This document shows positions 50,926 to 61,650 of a DNA stretch of 64,000 nucleotides, piece by piece. The stretch covers positions 26,259,469-26,323,468 of the forward strand of contig OX621253.1 in the NCBI GenBank assembly GCA_951640165.1. Direction: 5' to 3'. The position numbers were made by a program, and so were the translations under genes. Origin of the DNA: Pseudoips prasinana (lineage: Eukaryota; Arthropoda; Insecta; Lepidoptera; Nolidae). The notes under the pieces are model-generated. The model made no database searches. It was not told the origin of the DNA and saw only the letters and a list, made by a program, of their open reading frames with translations. Positions within the stretch are counted from its first letter, which is position 1. Every line of letters starts with the position of its first letter.

Positions 50926-51165
50926 GTATGGTATAACGCGCACCTCCCGCAGGGGGGGACAAGAAGCCGCGTCACTTCACGCCCGCCGGACCATTATGTT
51001 TGCCTTACTGAGTCGGTCGAGAATGAGAATAATGTTACGTGTCTATAGTGCAAAGGTTGTAATTTTATTGATACGCTACATAACGTCCAATCTGTGTTTT
51101 CGTGGTTCCACCCAATAAACAATCTATAACTTATACCGATGTGTTTCAATCTCGTTATAATTAAA
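50926..51165. mobile_element. Probable solo LTR (~240 bp)
   Basis: Absent from the paralogous site at 46130-46165. It starts near TGGTATAACGCGCACC and ends near CTCGTTATAATTA, giving inverted ATAACG/CGTTAT edges. It is GC-richer than its surroundings and contains CCCAATAAACAATC, a plausible polyadenylation signal. No internal gag-pol lies nearby, so it would be a solo LTR. The exact ends and target duplication are unresolved. Confidence 0.55.
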
Positions 51166-51186
51166 TAATTATAATGAAATAATTAC

Positions 51187-51264
51187 CCATTGTTGGAGTA
51201 CCTGGTTGATTAGTGGATGATCTGGCAGCATTAATAATAGGGGCTACAGGACGGTTATCAAACT
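51187..51264 (-). CDS. Repeated linker exon (EFD type), copy 1
   Basis: 78 bases between acceptor TTTATTTCATTCCAG and donor GTAATTATTTCA. Phase 1 in and out, matching the phase at which exon 2 ends. It encodes EFDNRPVAPIINAARSST and NQPGTPTMG. Its twin is 46179-46256. Substitutions between the two are mostly conservative or silent, which suggests both were once under constraint. Confidence 0.65.
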
Positions 51265-51489
51265 CTGGAATGAAATAAAGCAATCAATGAATTAACGTAT
51301 GTTTTCTACATGAGATTAATAATTAATAATAATTGCAGGCAAAAAGAGTTCTGATGATCTAAAAGGAATTCATTTTCTTCAACAAAAAATCCTATTTAAA
51401 ATTCATATAAGTCCATATAAGCCTATTAAAGTCAAACAATATATTATTTTTAATAATTGTTTAGTATAAATTAGAACTTCCTTCTTGTA

Positions 51490-51865
51490 AACCATTATTA
51501 CATTGATGTGATACAGGCCGAATTTCGACCACGGCGGCCAGTCTCAATGGAGATTAGCCAATTGCGCAGGACATATTATAGTGCACAAGTGTGTGCGCAA
51601 ACACAGGGCCACTTTTTATTACATCACTCTCATGATCCGATGGGACGACTAGCGACACGACCGGAAAGAGGTCAGGTACACGACCGACGGCTGTACGTGC
51701 TCTCCGAGGCACGGGTGTATAATACCGCCAACTCCCAGACTTCAGACTGATACTGAGAAATTTCTTTTTACGCAAAAATGCTAAAATCACTTTTTAGCCC
51801 AACCCGGGATTTGTACCCAGAACCTCATTTTCTGCGGTTGAACACGCTACCGCTAGAATAAGTTA
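51490..51865 (-). repeat. Lepidopteran tRNA-like SINE module (copy B)
   Basis: Copy of 3550-3900 with a few substitutions. It includes the A-box-like TAGCGGTAGCGTG and B-box-like GGTACAAATCCC on the minus strand. Confidence 0.6.
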
Positions 51866-51953
51866 ATTATTATTACATTCAATTAATATTGTTAATATCA
51901 AAGACACATTTTTTGTATGATATATGAAGGCTTTATTACAATGTATATATTTT

Positions 51954-54900
51954 TTTTTTTCATTGTTTTTTCATATATTTCCCCGGACTTAATCTGGGAA
52001 TTTAGATAGCTAATGTTTTTTGTGATTTTCCGTCCTTTTTCCACGATCCTTAACAAAAGTAAAATTCTTCAGAATTTGACCTTGCTCATGCTCTCTATGC
52101 CAATGTTCTTGGCCTGTCCTTTTCATTCCAATGTCTTATCTATTATCTTGCATCTATTTTGTGTTTATTATTAGTTTCGTTTGATCACTATTTCGATTGT
52201 TTGTATACAGAAATCTATGAAAGTTCTTCTGCTCTTGTTTTCTAGTGTACATAAACTAATTATGTACACTATTTATTTCTATCTTTTCCCCTAGTTTTTG
52301 TTCTATCTCATATCTCTCCTTGCCGAATACTGGACATTCTGTTAAGATATGTGTTGCAGTCTCGTCCACGTTCGGGTCGCATACACACGATGGGTTCTCC
52401 TTACACTTAAACCTTGTTAGGTATTCGGAGAACCCACCGTGCCCTGTCATTGCTTGTGTTAAACTGCTTGTAAAAGATATTTTGCGAACGGTCCTGTAAG
52501 CGATTATGGCGTCTGGGAAGAACATCTTCGGGGTGCTGGCTGTTTCTCCAGATTTGTATCTGCGATTCCATTCATCAAGAGATTGTCTTCGGATTAATCC
52601 CTTGATGAATGAGATCGGACACTTGTCATAGTCTGGCGCTTTTTTCAATCGTAATGCTGCTTCTTTTGCGAGTTGGTCCGCCCGTTCATTTCCCACAAGA
52701 CCTGCATGCGCCTTCACCCAGAATAAATGCACAGATTTATTTTGTGTGAGAGCAGTTCGCATGTTCTTGCGGGCTTCAACCGCTAGAGAATGCTGGGAGC
52801 TATTATTTGTTATCGTCTCTAAAGCCGATCTTGAATCGCTGTAGATCCCAAAGCTTAGTTTGGCACTCCTGACAATGCCACGCGTGGCTCTACATATGGC
52901 CAGTAGTTCAGCCTGATAGACGGTGCTGTATGATGGCAGCTTTAGTTTTTCGTTTTTGGTCTCGGTCTCACCCTCCCAGTAGGATATTGCGGCTCCGACT
53001 TTATCGTCTATTTTGCTGCCATCGGTGTATATTTGTACAGCTTGGGTGGCGTTCTGATGAACTGCTTGCTCGTCTATCAGGCTAGTGAACTCCAGTAGCA
53101 TATGTGCCGCCGGGTGGCCATTGTCAGTGTGCCCTGCCCGTCTCTCAATATCTCTGCCCGCCATTTCTGGCCGGGGCACCCCCCTCTTGGCTTCATATAG
53201 GGCGGCTGCTACCTGGATTCTTAGGTCAAGGGGGAGTATTCCAGCCAGCAATAGCGCTGCATTTAGTGAGACCGTGCGATAGGATCTACAATTTTTTTGG
53301 GCGAAGCCTCTCTGGATGGCATTGAGTTTTTTCTTCACTCCCAGTTTCCCCACAGCCTGCGCCCAGGCGCCCGCTGCGTACATAATTGTAGGTTCGATGA
53401 CCGCTGTGTAAATGGTCCGAATGACCTCGGTGTGGAGTCCCCAACTAAGTTTAGCTGCTCGCGACAGCTGCCCATATAAGTTTACCACTTTTTTACATAT
53501 ATTCATTATATGTGTATTAAACGTTAGGCAGCTGTCGATTACGAGGCCGAGGATTTTGATTTCCTTCGTCATTCCAATGGCGATCCCCCCATGTTCAGGA
53601 CTGGGGTGTCATATTTCAGTTTCCTGGTTATGACCATGGCTTGCGTTTTTTGCGGTGCAAACCTAAGTTTGTTCCTGATGCCCCATTCCTGAACATAGGC
53701 TAGAGCGGCATTGGCCTGACGTTGGACTTCCATCGCCGTGTCTCCATCAAACACTAGAAGTACATCAAACACTAGAAGTACCTTCAGAAGTGGGTCGAGG
53801 AGAAGGTTCCATAATATCGGTCCTCCTATGTACCCTTGGACACATCCCTTGTTTGTTTTTCTGGAGTGTGTTTCTCCCCCGTATCTTACTTCCACACTTC
53901 TGTCGTGGAGATAGCTCGCCATTAGCCTCTGGATGTTCCCGGGACATTTCTCCTCTACCAGCCTGACCTTAATGGCCGGCCACCAGGCACTGGCGAAGGC
54001 TCCCTCTATGTCCAATGAGATCATGGTTATGAGCTTCTTCGCCTGAAGTTTGCTTTTTATGTGATTCATTAGGTCATAGAGAGAGTCCTCTGTACTTTTC
54101 TGGGGTATGAAGCCATACTGACGAGCGCTCATTTTTGGCAGTAGATGCCATTTGAGCCTGCTGACTATCATCTTTTCCATGATTTTACTGAGGATTGGGA
54201 GCAGCCCTATAGGTCTATGCGATTTTGGCTGGGTGTAATCGTCTTTCGCTGGTTTCCTGAGGATGATTACCGCTGCCTTTTTCCAGAGCCTTGGGAAGTA
54301 TCCCAGCTGAAGACATTAGTTTGTTATGGCTAAGAAGGTATCCGGATCGTGCGAGGTCGTTTTGGCACAGATGTCTGCCGTGAAACCATCGGCTCCCGGT
54401 GCCTTCCTTGGGTTCAGATCATCCACAGCCGTTTTTAGTTCCTGTATGGTAAAAGGGGGATCTAGATTTCCACAATCTTCTTCCCCGTTCACCAACTGGG
54501 CTTTGTCGCGGATAACTTTATGTTCGGGGATGTCTGAACTTTTCAGGTCCTCTGGGTAGAATGTCTCGGCGAGCCATCTTGTCGATTCTTTGGGACTCAG
54601 ACACGATCCGTTCCTTCTTAGTGGTATGCCCTCCTGTCTTTTAGATGTACGTCCAATTACCCTATAGATTCCTTCCCAAAGCCCCTCCTTGTCCTGTTTT
54701 GCGCAGAACTCCTTCCAGCTTCTGGTTTGGGCTTCCCTAGCTTGTGTCTCATATTCGTTCTTTTTCTGCAGGTACTTTTCGATCACTCCTGGTTTCCTTG
54801 AGGGGGCGGCGCACTGTATTCTTCGTTTTCTGGTGGCGACTTCTCTCTTCAGGCTGGCAAGTTCTTCGGACCACCACGGCAGGGTAAGTTTTTCATTGTT

Positions 54901-55660
54901 TTTTAAAGGGGGGATGTGGTCTGTGCATGTTTTGTGTATTATCTGTGTGTATGTCTCTACTGCTATTTCCAATTGGGTGTCATTTGTAATTTTGTTAACC
55001 TCTATTAAATTTATATTATTTTCTTGTTTTAATTGGGCCAATTTATCATTAAATTGACTCCAATTTGCTTTTTTTGTATTGAAGCGTCTGGTTGACCTTA
55101 GGATTTTTACCCCCTTACCTCTTTGTGTTGTAATGTTAAAGACAATGGCGTTGTGGTCCGAACTTGTTACTCCCGGCTCTACCTTCCAGTCTTCCACCAG
55201 GTCGAGCATGTCTACAGTGCACACCGTTACATCTACATGGCTTGTGTAGGCTTTGTTCCCCCTTATTGTGTCGAAGGTCGGAGTGTTCCCTACGTTTAGT
55301 ACCTGCAGACCCATCTGATCCAGCGAGCCCGTCAGTATGTCTCCCCTGGCGTCGGGGCGGTTGCTGCCCCACCAAATGCTCTTTGCATTTGTGTCCCCCC
55401 CAATGATGAATCTCGAGCCAAACTTCGCATTTATCTTTTTTATTTGCTCCAGGTATGGTTCTATGGGGAGATCGGGTTCGAAATAGAGAGAGGCCAGTAT
55501 TATCTCCCAGGCACTAGTGCGGATCTTCACAACCACGATATTATTTGTTGTGAATTCCGGGCACTGGGTTACGTTGAGATCATGATCAAAGATGGCGATC
55601 GCCGCCTTAACAGTGCCTTCACCCTGCCCCGCGCTCTGGTAGACTCTGGCCCCTCTGTAT
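51954..55660 (-). mobile_element. R1/I-like LINE ORF2, 5' truncated (copy B)
   Basis: Flanked by TATTACAATGTATAT on both sides, with a T-run at the left edge, as for a minus-strand LINE. It carries endonuclease, RT and RNase H, but no ORF1. It occupies the same target site as the ORF1-bearing insertion in copy A. Confidence 0.88.
52256..55640 (-). pseudogene. LINE endonuclease-RT-RNase H polyprotein, inactivated
   Basis: 55536-54316: APE-type endonuclease C-terminal part (FIIGGDTNAKSIWWG, SDHNAIVFNI) and linker, then LNPRKAPGADGF. 54180-53569: RT (QYGFIPQKSTEDSLYDL, TMISLDIEGAFASAWW, CVQGYIGGPILWNLLLD). Where the FADD box should be, the sequence reads VLLVFDVLLVFDGDTAMEV: a ~17-bp tandem duplication replaces the Ala-Asp-Asp, so the RT is dead. 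53572-52256: thumb, then RNase H (VQIYTDGSKIDDKVGAAIS, YQAELLAI, IYSDSRSALE, AGLVGNERADQLAKEA) and a C-terminal CxCDPNVDETATHILTEC finger. Frame changes occur near 54250 and 53570. R1 or I clade by RNase H plus knuckle. Confidence 0.92.
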
Positions 55661-55980
55661 TACAATGTATATTGCCCTATACACTTCACCTATGTTTAAA
55701 TAGGAATCCATTATTATTATTCCTAATTATGGGGAACTTATTGTAATAATAAGGGACAGATCAATAGAGAGATCAAAGAAATATGATTTGATAAGTGGAA
55801 GAAAGGACCTTGTAAATTATCCTTATAAATTTATTTTATCTTAATATTTTTTTACTAAATTAGAAACTTAAAATGGTTATAAAATGCTATTTTGTAATCT
55901 CAATTAAACTTACCATCAACATTGATTTCCAAGAATACTTTTATAATGTCTTCTGACAATTTATGTATTTGTCCTAAATA

Positions 55981-57296
55981 GTATCTATCTAATAAAGTAA
56001 CTATCGTCCCATTTCTCTGGCTACAATTCTGGCTAAAGTATTGGATGGTCTAATTAACAGGCATTTAAGAACGAACCTAAACCTGCATCACGCGCAATTT
56101 GGCTTCCAACCTGGCCTCTCTACTGAGAGTGCTATTCTCTGTATGAAGCACACAGTTAGGTATTATTTGGATCGTAAGACACCTGTTTATGCCTGTTATT
56201 TAGATTTATCCAAGGCTTTTGATCTAGTTTGCTATGAGGTCCTGTGGGATAAAATGCGTAAACAAGATGTAGCTAGTGAACTAGTGGAGATTCTAAAATT
56301 TTGGTATGACAATCAAGTAAATGTCGTTAAATGGGCGGATTGCTTGTCTGAGGAATACAAGCTAGAGTGCGGCGTGAGGCAAGGGGGAATTTCATCGCCC
56401 ACCCTTTTTAATGTATACATGGATAGCCTGATTGGCGAGCTGAGTAGCATGCATGTAGGTTGTCACATTGATGGAGTCGCTGTCAACAATATAAGTTATG
56501 CCGACGACATGCTGCTGCTTGGGCCGACAATTGGGTCCCTTCGTCACCTACTGAGAGTTTGTGAGCGGTATGCCGAGAGTCATGGTCTCAAGTATAATTC
56601 TGCTAAGAGCGAGTGTATGATTTTTAGTCTTGGTGATAAAGCCCATCATGAACCACCACCTATATTACTGAACGGTTCTCCTCTAACTAGAGTTAAAAAG
56701 GTTAAGTATCTGGGGCACATTATCACCGATGATCTAAAGGACAACGAGGACATTGAACGTGAACGCAGAGCGCTGGCGGTGCGAGGTAATATGTTGGCTC
56801 GCAGGTTTGCTCGTTGCTCAGCTGAAGTCAAATTAACACTATTTAAAGCATATTGCCAATCGTTCTACACGAGCAACCTGTGGGTTAATTATACTCAAAA
56901 GGCATACAGCGCTCTGCGGGTACAATATAATAACGTCTTCAGGATGTTGTTGCGGTTGCCGCGTTACTGCAGTGCTTCTGCGATGTTTGCCGAAGCGCGT
57001 ACGGATGATTTTTACGCAATAAGACGCAAGCGTGTATCGTCAATGTTGGCTAGAGTGCGCGACAGCAGCAGCGACATTCTGAAGATAATATCTAGTAAAT
57101 ATCAGTGTCCGATACACTCGCTCTGGGTAAGCATCGTAGTTGGGACGGCAAAATAAAATAATTTAAGGTGTATATAGTGTAAAGTGTATTTAAATGTTAT
57201 GTATATTTAAGTTATTTACTAACATAGTTTATAAGCTCCTGTTGTTACTAATCATAATGGATCATGTTATCTGATAATAAATAAATAATAATAATA
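55981..57296 (+). mobile_element. LINE inserted in exon 2, 5' truncated
   Basis: Absent from copy A (flanks join at 9303). A short direct repeat TAAAT lies at both edges, and the 3' end has AATAAATAATAATAATAAAT. It carries one RT frame. Confidence 0.85.
56041..57156 (+). pseudogene. LINE reverse transcriptase (QFGFQPGLSTESA type)
   Basis: The truncated frame really begins upstream at about 55997 (NYRPISLATILAKVLDGL). It contains HHAQFGFQPGLSTESAIL, ACYLDLSKAFDLVCYEVLW, CGVRQGGISSPTLFNVYMD, the catalytic ISYADDMLLLGP, KYLGHIITDDLKDNEDIE and the C-terminal SFYTSNLWVNY and RMLLRLPRYCSASAMFAEA blocks. No stop is present to 57156. Endonuclease is missing by 5' truncation. A Jockey/CR1-superfamily relative very common in Lepidoptera. 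The exact clade is not fixed. Confidence 0.9.
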
Positions 57297-57439
57297 AATG
57301 AAGATGTGGGACTGAAGTTTTCTTCAAATGCTTTTTGGACCTGCCAAAATCCTTTTTTTTTTTAATGGAGTTCACAAACGAAATGAAGCTTATGTAGTTT
57401 ATGTATTGTAGTATAGGCAAGCTCTTCTTTGCCAACAAC

Positions 57440-58060
57440 CTTCAGCCATTCAATGCACCTGTAAACAGTATTAATAATTATAATATCCTGGTACATTATT
57501 CACACACGGCCATCAGATCCCAAGCTAAGCAGAGCTTGTACAATGAAAACAAGATAAGAAAGAAAGAAAGAAAGAAAGAAAATACATTTATTCAGTAAAC
57601 GAGCACAGACAATCATTATAATATATATAAATAGGTACACATACAGAAGTCCTTATTGGTTATCTGTGCGAGTCCGAATTGGTCCCACCTCAGCACTAGC
57701 TGCAACATTAACTGTTGCAGCGCTGGTTTTATGATGGAACCATGTAAAATATCTCACAGACAATGATGTGTTAGTACAGCTCGCAGTTACATCTTCAAAG
57801 TACCTGGACACTAATATTATAATAACTCATAACTAATTAAAATAATAAATGTATGGAAAAACGAACTGATATATTACATATAGAAAAGTATTTCTTTTTG
57901 TTAATACATACTTATATAGATAATTTCACCCCCTCTCAGGACTTACAGATATGTTCATGCACACAAATATCTGTCCTGTGTGGGAATCGAACTCACGATC
58001 AAGCCAGTTGGTGTGGTTGGCAAGCATTTGCCAACCACACCAACTGGCATGTCGATAATA
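57440..58060. repeat. SINE-like module, copy B, split by a LINE tail
   Basis: Matches 9440-9760, interrupted at 57556-57858. It contains a perfect palindrome at 58003-58048 (21-base arms GCCAGTTGGTGTGGTTGGCA...), imperfect in copy A. Confidence 0.65.
57556..57858 (-). mobile_element. LINE/SINE 3' tail with (TTTC)n, minus strand
   Basis: Absent from copy A. On the minus strand it ends in TTTACTGAATAAATGTATTT followed by a CTTT repeat (57558-57582 on plus as AGAA units), the 3' end of a 5'-truncated retrotransposon. No coding sequence is present. Confidence 0.8.
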
Positions 58061-58437
58061 ATATAAGTATATCCACACTCAATGAGAGAGTGTCTCTAAG
58101 AGAAAAGTTCAAAGAGGTTAACATTCTAACTGTACCATTTCAGTATATATATGAAAACTTACTATATGTGCATAAAAATATCGATTCCTTCTGTAAAAGG
58201 AGCGATACACATAATGTAAATACTAGATATAAGAATAATCTCATATTGCATACTACCCGTCTCCACAGAATAAGTAACTATTTTATGGGGGCAATGTATA
58301 AGATTCTATAGCAAACTTCGCAATGATATTAGAGAATTGTCTACGAATAAGTTTAAAAGAATTATTAAAGCCAAATTGTGTAGCAGGGCATATTACAAAA
58401 TTTCTGATTATTTAAGTGATAAAAGTGCTTGGGATTG
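58060..58437 (+). pseudogene. CR1-like LINE C-terminus (copy B)
   Basis: Copy of 9760-10144 (ERVSLREKFKEVNILTVP, NVNTRYKNNL, DKSAWD-equivalent end). An extra G at about 58290 shifts the frame after NYFMG. It shows that this fragment predates the segmental duplication. Confidence 0.8.
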
Positions 58438-58497
58438 AGTTGTTCTGAGTCAACACACATGATTGTAATTAATCTTAAGTATATTTTTATTTTTATC

Positions 58498-58595
58498 GCT
58501 GGATGTGGATAGCGCAAGACCGGCAATTGTGGAGATCTTTGGGGGAGGCCTTTGTCCAGCTGTGGACGTCTTTCGGCTGATATGATGATGGTAAT
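58498..58595 (+). repeat. RTE/SINE 3' tail (copy B)
   Basis: Copy of 10204-10295: GCAAGACCGGCAATTGTGG, GGGGGAGGCCTTTGTCCAGC, GATATGATGATGGT. Confidence 0.85.
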
Positions 58596-58770
58596 ATTTT
58601 TATTTTAAAAAAGGATTCCTACTGAGTTTTCTGGCAGTGTTTCTCAGTAGCTGCCACGTCATGCACTGCACGGTAGGGTAAAAAAAATATGACGATTCCA
58701 CATAAATGTAAAATTTTAACGGAATAAAGAATTTTTGACTTTTGACAATATGGTAATAAAGTACTTGCAT

Positions 58771-59342
58771 AAATGGTCGGGGCAAATACAGAAAATTGTT
58801 AACAAAAGTAACAAAACAATACATAAATAGTTTCTTATATAATTATTCATTCTTATAAACAGGTAGGTACTTAAGTTTCACAAGGTTTCCAGAGTTACTA
58901 TAAATAGTAACGTCAATATTTATATGAACTAGTATAATGCAATAAACTTTAGTTTTTCCTTTTTATGATCTTGGACATGCCAAGTCTCTATTTCCCACAT
59001 ATTCTTTGGATGTATGCATTATTCTATCTATTATGAATTTGTTTCTATCCCATTAAAATCAAATCAGCTAAGCACACTTCTATTATTTGTATTGTTGTCT
59101 GTATAATATACAGTTCCTAAAATAATGTTAAAAAATTAATTACCGCAGATATAATTTAGATTTAACATGCTAGAAATAGGCACAGTGGATTGCAATTTAT
59201 TAAATAATATAATAGGGGATACAATGGGAAGCGAAGGTTAATAAAGGTGCCTGATCAAAAAACCAAATTAGTAGTGTAAAGACAGAAATTAAGGAAAACG
59301 TAGGAATTTAAAAAAAGTGTATAACAGTTACAGTTGACTTAC
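58771..59342. other. Intron 1 of the minus-strand gene, copy B
   Basis: Counterpart of 17919-18488. No other feature. The junction at 58771 is the site where copy A carries the 7.4-kb Helitron. Confidence 0.55.
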
Positions 59343-59440
59343 CGATTCTTATCCAGAGGAAAATTTGAGTAAATACGCCCGCCACCCTTGTGCTTTTCCT
59401 GGGCACCACAAATTTCACAGATTCTGTGATTGCCTCCCAT
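59343..59440 (-). CDS. Exon 1 of the minus-strand gene, copy B
   Basis: ATG at 59440-59438; 32 codons plus two bases to a GTAAGT donor. MGGNHRICEICGAQEKHKGG and GRIYSNFPLDKN. C-x2-C with downstream His suggests a zinc-binding N-terminus. It may be a shortened THAP-like or other small finger, but the expected Trp/HF residues do not follow in exon 2. The start is the first Met conserved in both copies. The 5' UTR continues to the right until the RTE at 59666, so the promoter may be displaced by that insertion. Confidence 0.6.
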
Positions 59441-59665
59441 GGTGTAGCACAAAAATATCAAAGAGTCCTTTCTCACACAAGAAATCACAAAACTAAATAA
59501 ACACTCAAACACACCGAAAGAGTCTAGGGCGCTGATTTGAGCAATTTCACTGAAACGCAGATTCTCATAAATAATACGGAGGAGCCTAAACTCAACTCAA
59601 CGTAATTTATGATAAAAACGCAATATTTTCAGTGAATAAAATAATATATATATAGAAGAAAAACT

Positions 59666-61386
59666 GTTTGCTGTGTGGTGACGGCCTAAGAATATCACCA
59701 CCCCCTCTCATCCCGTGGGGGGACGTAAAAGTCGTCCCGAGGGAAATATATACACCAGAGAACGGGCAGCAGCGTTCTCCTGAGTACCATGTTCACCTTA
59801 CTGCGATCGCCAACCCGTCTGCCAAGCGTGGCGATTATGGCAAATCCCCTCAAATGATGGACACAACTAAACCGCGGCCCCCAGTCCCCGGCAGCCCTGC
59901 TATTCCCAGCCGTGGTAACAGCCGTGGTTACGGCAGGGCAGGGGGTGCTAAGAATCCCCGGCAGATTCCACGTTACCAAAAACGACGACCTCTGGCCCTG
60001 GCAACGTTTAACACACGCACACTGCGGTCCGACGAGAAGATAACCGAACTGGAGGAAGAACTGAGCAGGTTACATTGGGATATTGTAGGATTATCCGAAG
60101 TCCGAAGAGAGGGGGAGGACTCGATAATACTGAAATCCGGAAACCTGCTCTATTACCGGGAGGGTGACCAAATATCCCAAGGTGGTGTCGGGTTCATAGT
60201 CCACAAGTCCCTCGTGAACAACGTAGTGAAAATCGAGAGTGTGTCGACGAGGGTTGCGTACCTTATACTCAGAATCACCAGGCGGTATTCGCTGAAGGTT
60301 ATACAGGTATACGCACCTACTTCGACATACTCCGATGATGCAGTCGAGGTCATGTATGAGGACATTTCCAGAGCCATACATACCTCGAACTCTTATTTCA
60401 CTGTGGTCATGGGGGACTTCAACGCGAAGCTGGGCAAACGAATCGGTGATGAGCTGAAAGTGGGGCAATTTGGAACCGGGGATCGGAACCCCCGAGGCCA
60501 GATGTTGGCTGACTTCATGGAGAAGGAGGGTCTCTTTATGATGAATTCCTTCTTCAGGAAGCCGGCACATCGTAAATGGACCTGGGTGAGCCCCGATGGG
60601 AAAACTAGAAACGAGATAGACTTCATCCTGTCGACGAGGAGACAAGTATTCAATGATGTCTCTGTGATCAATGCGGTTAAGACCGGGAGCGATCACAGAC
60701 TGGTCAGAGGCTCATTGAATCTAAATGTCAAACTCGAGAGGTCCCGACTGATGAAGTCTACGCTCCGTCCCATACCGTTCCACCTCCAAAACCCCGAACC
60801 CTTTCAACTCGAACTTCAGAACCGATTCGAATGCCTAGCAGGCTGTGAAGAAGTGGATACATACCACGACAGGTTCGTGGAAGCTGTCCATACGGCCGGG
60901 TCTAACTTCTACAAAACCCGCCGTACAAATGGAACCAAAAAGATCTCCGACCATACCCTACAGCTTATGGAAGAAAGGCGGAAAATGATTCTAACATCCT
61001 CATGTGATGCTGCCAGATACAGGCAGCTCAACAGACAAATCTCAAAGTCTCTGACTCGCGACTCACGCCAATTTAATACTATTAGTATAAAAGAGGCCAT
61101 CGAGCGAAATAGAGGCTCTAAAGTGTACGCAAGAGATTTGTCTATTGGGCAAAGCCAACTGACGAAGCTGAAGACTGAGGATGGTAGAATCGTCACGTCA
61201 AAACCAGAGTTGCTAGGTGAGATCGAGAAGTTCTACGGACAGTTATACACGACAACGCGACTTCCTGTCAATAGTCATGCCGATCCAAGAGCAAGACTAA
61301 CCCGACACTACACCCAAGATATCCCGGACGTCAGCCTGTACGAGATTAGAATGGCTCTCAAACAACTAAAAAACAACAAGGCGCCG
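59666..61386 (+). mobile_element. RTE LINE, 5' end intact, interrupted by Transib
   Basis: Starts at the end of copy B with TGTTTGCTGTGTGGTGACGG, the same 5' head used by the SINE at 37275-37525. ORF2 proceeds into the RT linker and is cut at the codons NNKAP (61372-61386), where Transib begins. Confidence 0.88.
59668..61386 (+). pseudogene. RTE APE-type endonuclease and RT start, truncated by insertion
   Basis: The frame is open from about residue 1. The endonuclease runs from LALATFNTRTLRSDEKI, WDIVGLSEVRREGED (catalytic Glu), GGVGFIVHKSLVNNVV, VIQVYAPTSTYSDD (Tyr/Ala/Pro), VVMGDFNAKLG (Asp, Asn), to TRNEIDFIL and TGSDHRLVRGSL (Asp-His pair). All APE motifs look intact. The RT N-terminal part ends in YEIRMALKQLKNNKAP. 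The frame is intact until the Transib insertion. The 42 terminal bases of the open frame beyond 61386 are transposon sequence. Confidence 0.93.
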
Positions 61387-61650
61387 CACACAAGGCCGGA
61401 TTACTTATTTACGATGCCAAAAATATAATTTTACAATGTGCACAAACTTAACAAAAATTTTAGCTTCTCCAATAAACGAACAATAGATTTACAAAACAAT
61501 AAAGCCCACGGAAGCAACACAAAAGGCTGTGCGAGCGCCCTTTGTATCCCTTTTTTCAAACGGTACAAATGTGAGTCAGTTGCGTCCGAAACCGTGATAA
61601 GTAACCACGCTTGTGTCGCGCTGCAGTGCGTATTAATTTTGTGTTTTAAA

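Larger units (their letters stand above)
55914..57340 (-). pseudogene. Exon 2 of the minus-strand gene, copy B, split by a LINE
   Basis: The acceptor GGATTTTGGCAG is intact (57341 on). 57340-57297 encodes SKKHLKKTSVPHLH and continues after the LINE at 55980-55914 as LGQIHKLSEDIIKVFLEI and NVD, followed by a GTAAGT donor. Without the LINE the exon is 107 bases, as in copy A. Phase matches exon 1 and the first EFD exon (51187-51264). The insertion would destroy the transcript unless exon 2 is skipped, but skipping would break the frame. Confidence 0.65.
51361..59665. repeat. Segmental duplication, copy B
   Basis: Shared blocks 51361-51953, 55662-55980, 57297-57555 and 57859-59665 match copy A. 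Insertions private to B are the R1/I-like LINE ORF2 (51954-55660), a LINE in exon 2 (55981-57296) and a LINE tail (57556-57858). The homology stops at 59665, where an RTE LINE begins. Confidence 0.9.

Noticed and set aside
55136..55406. Pro/Cys- and Arg/Gly-rich frames overlapping the endonuclease
   Set aside because: They are other-frame shadows of the LINE endonuclease.
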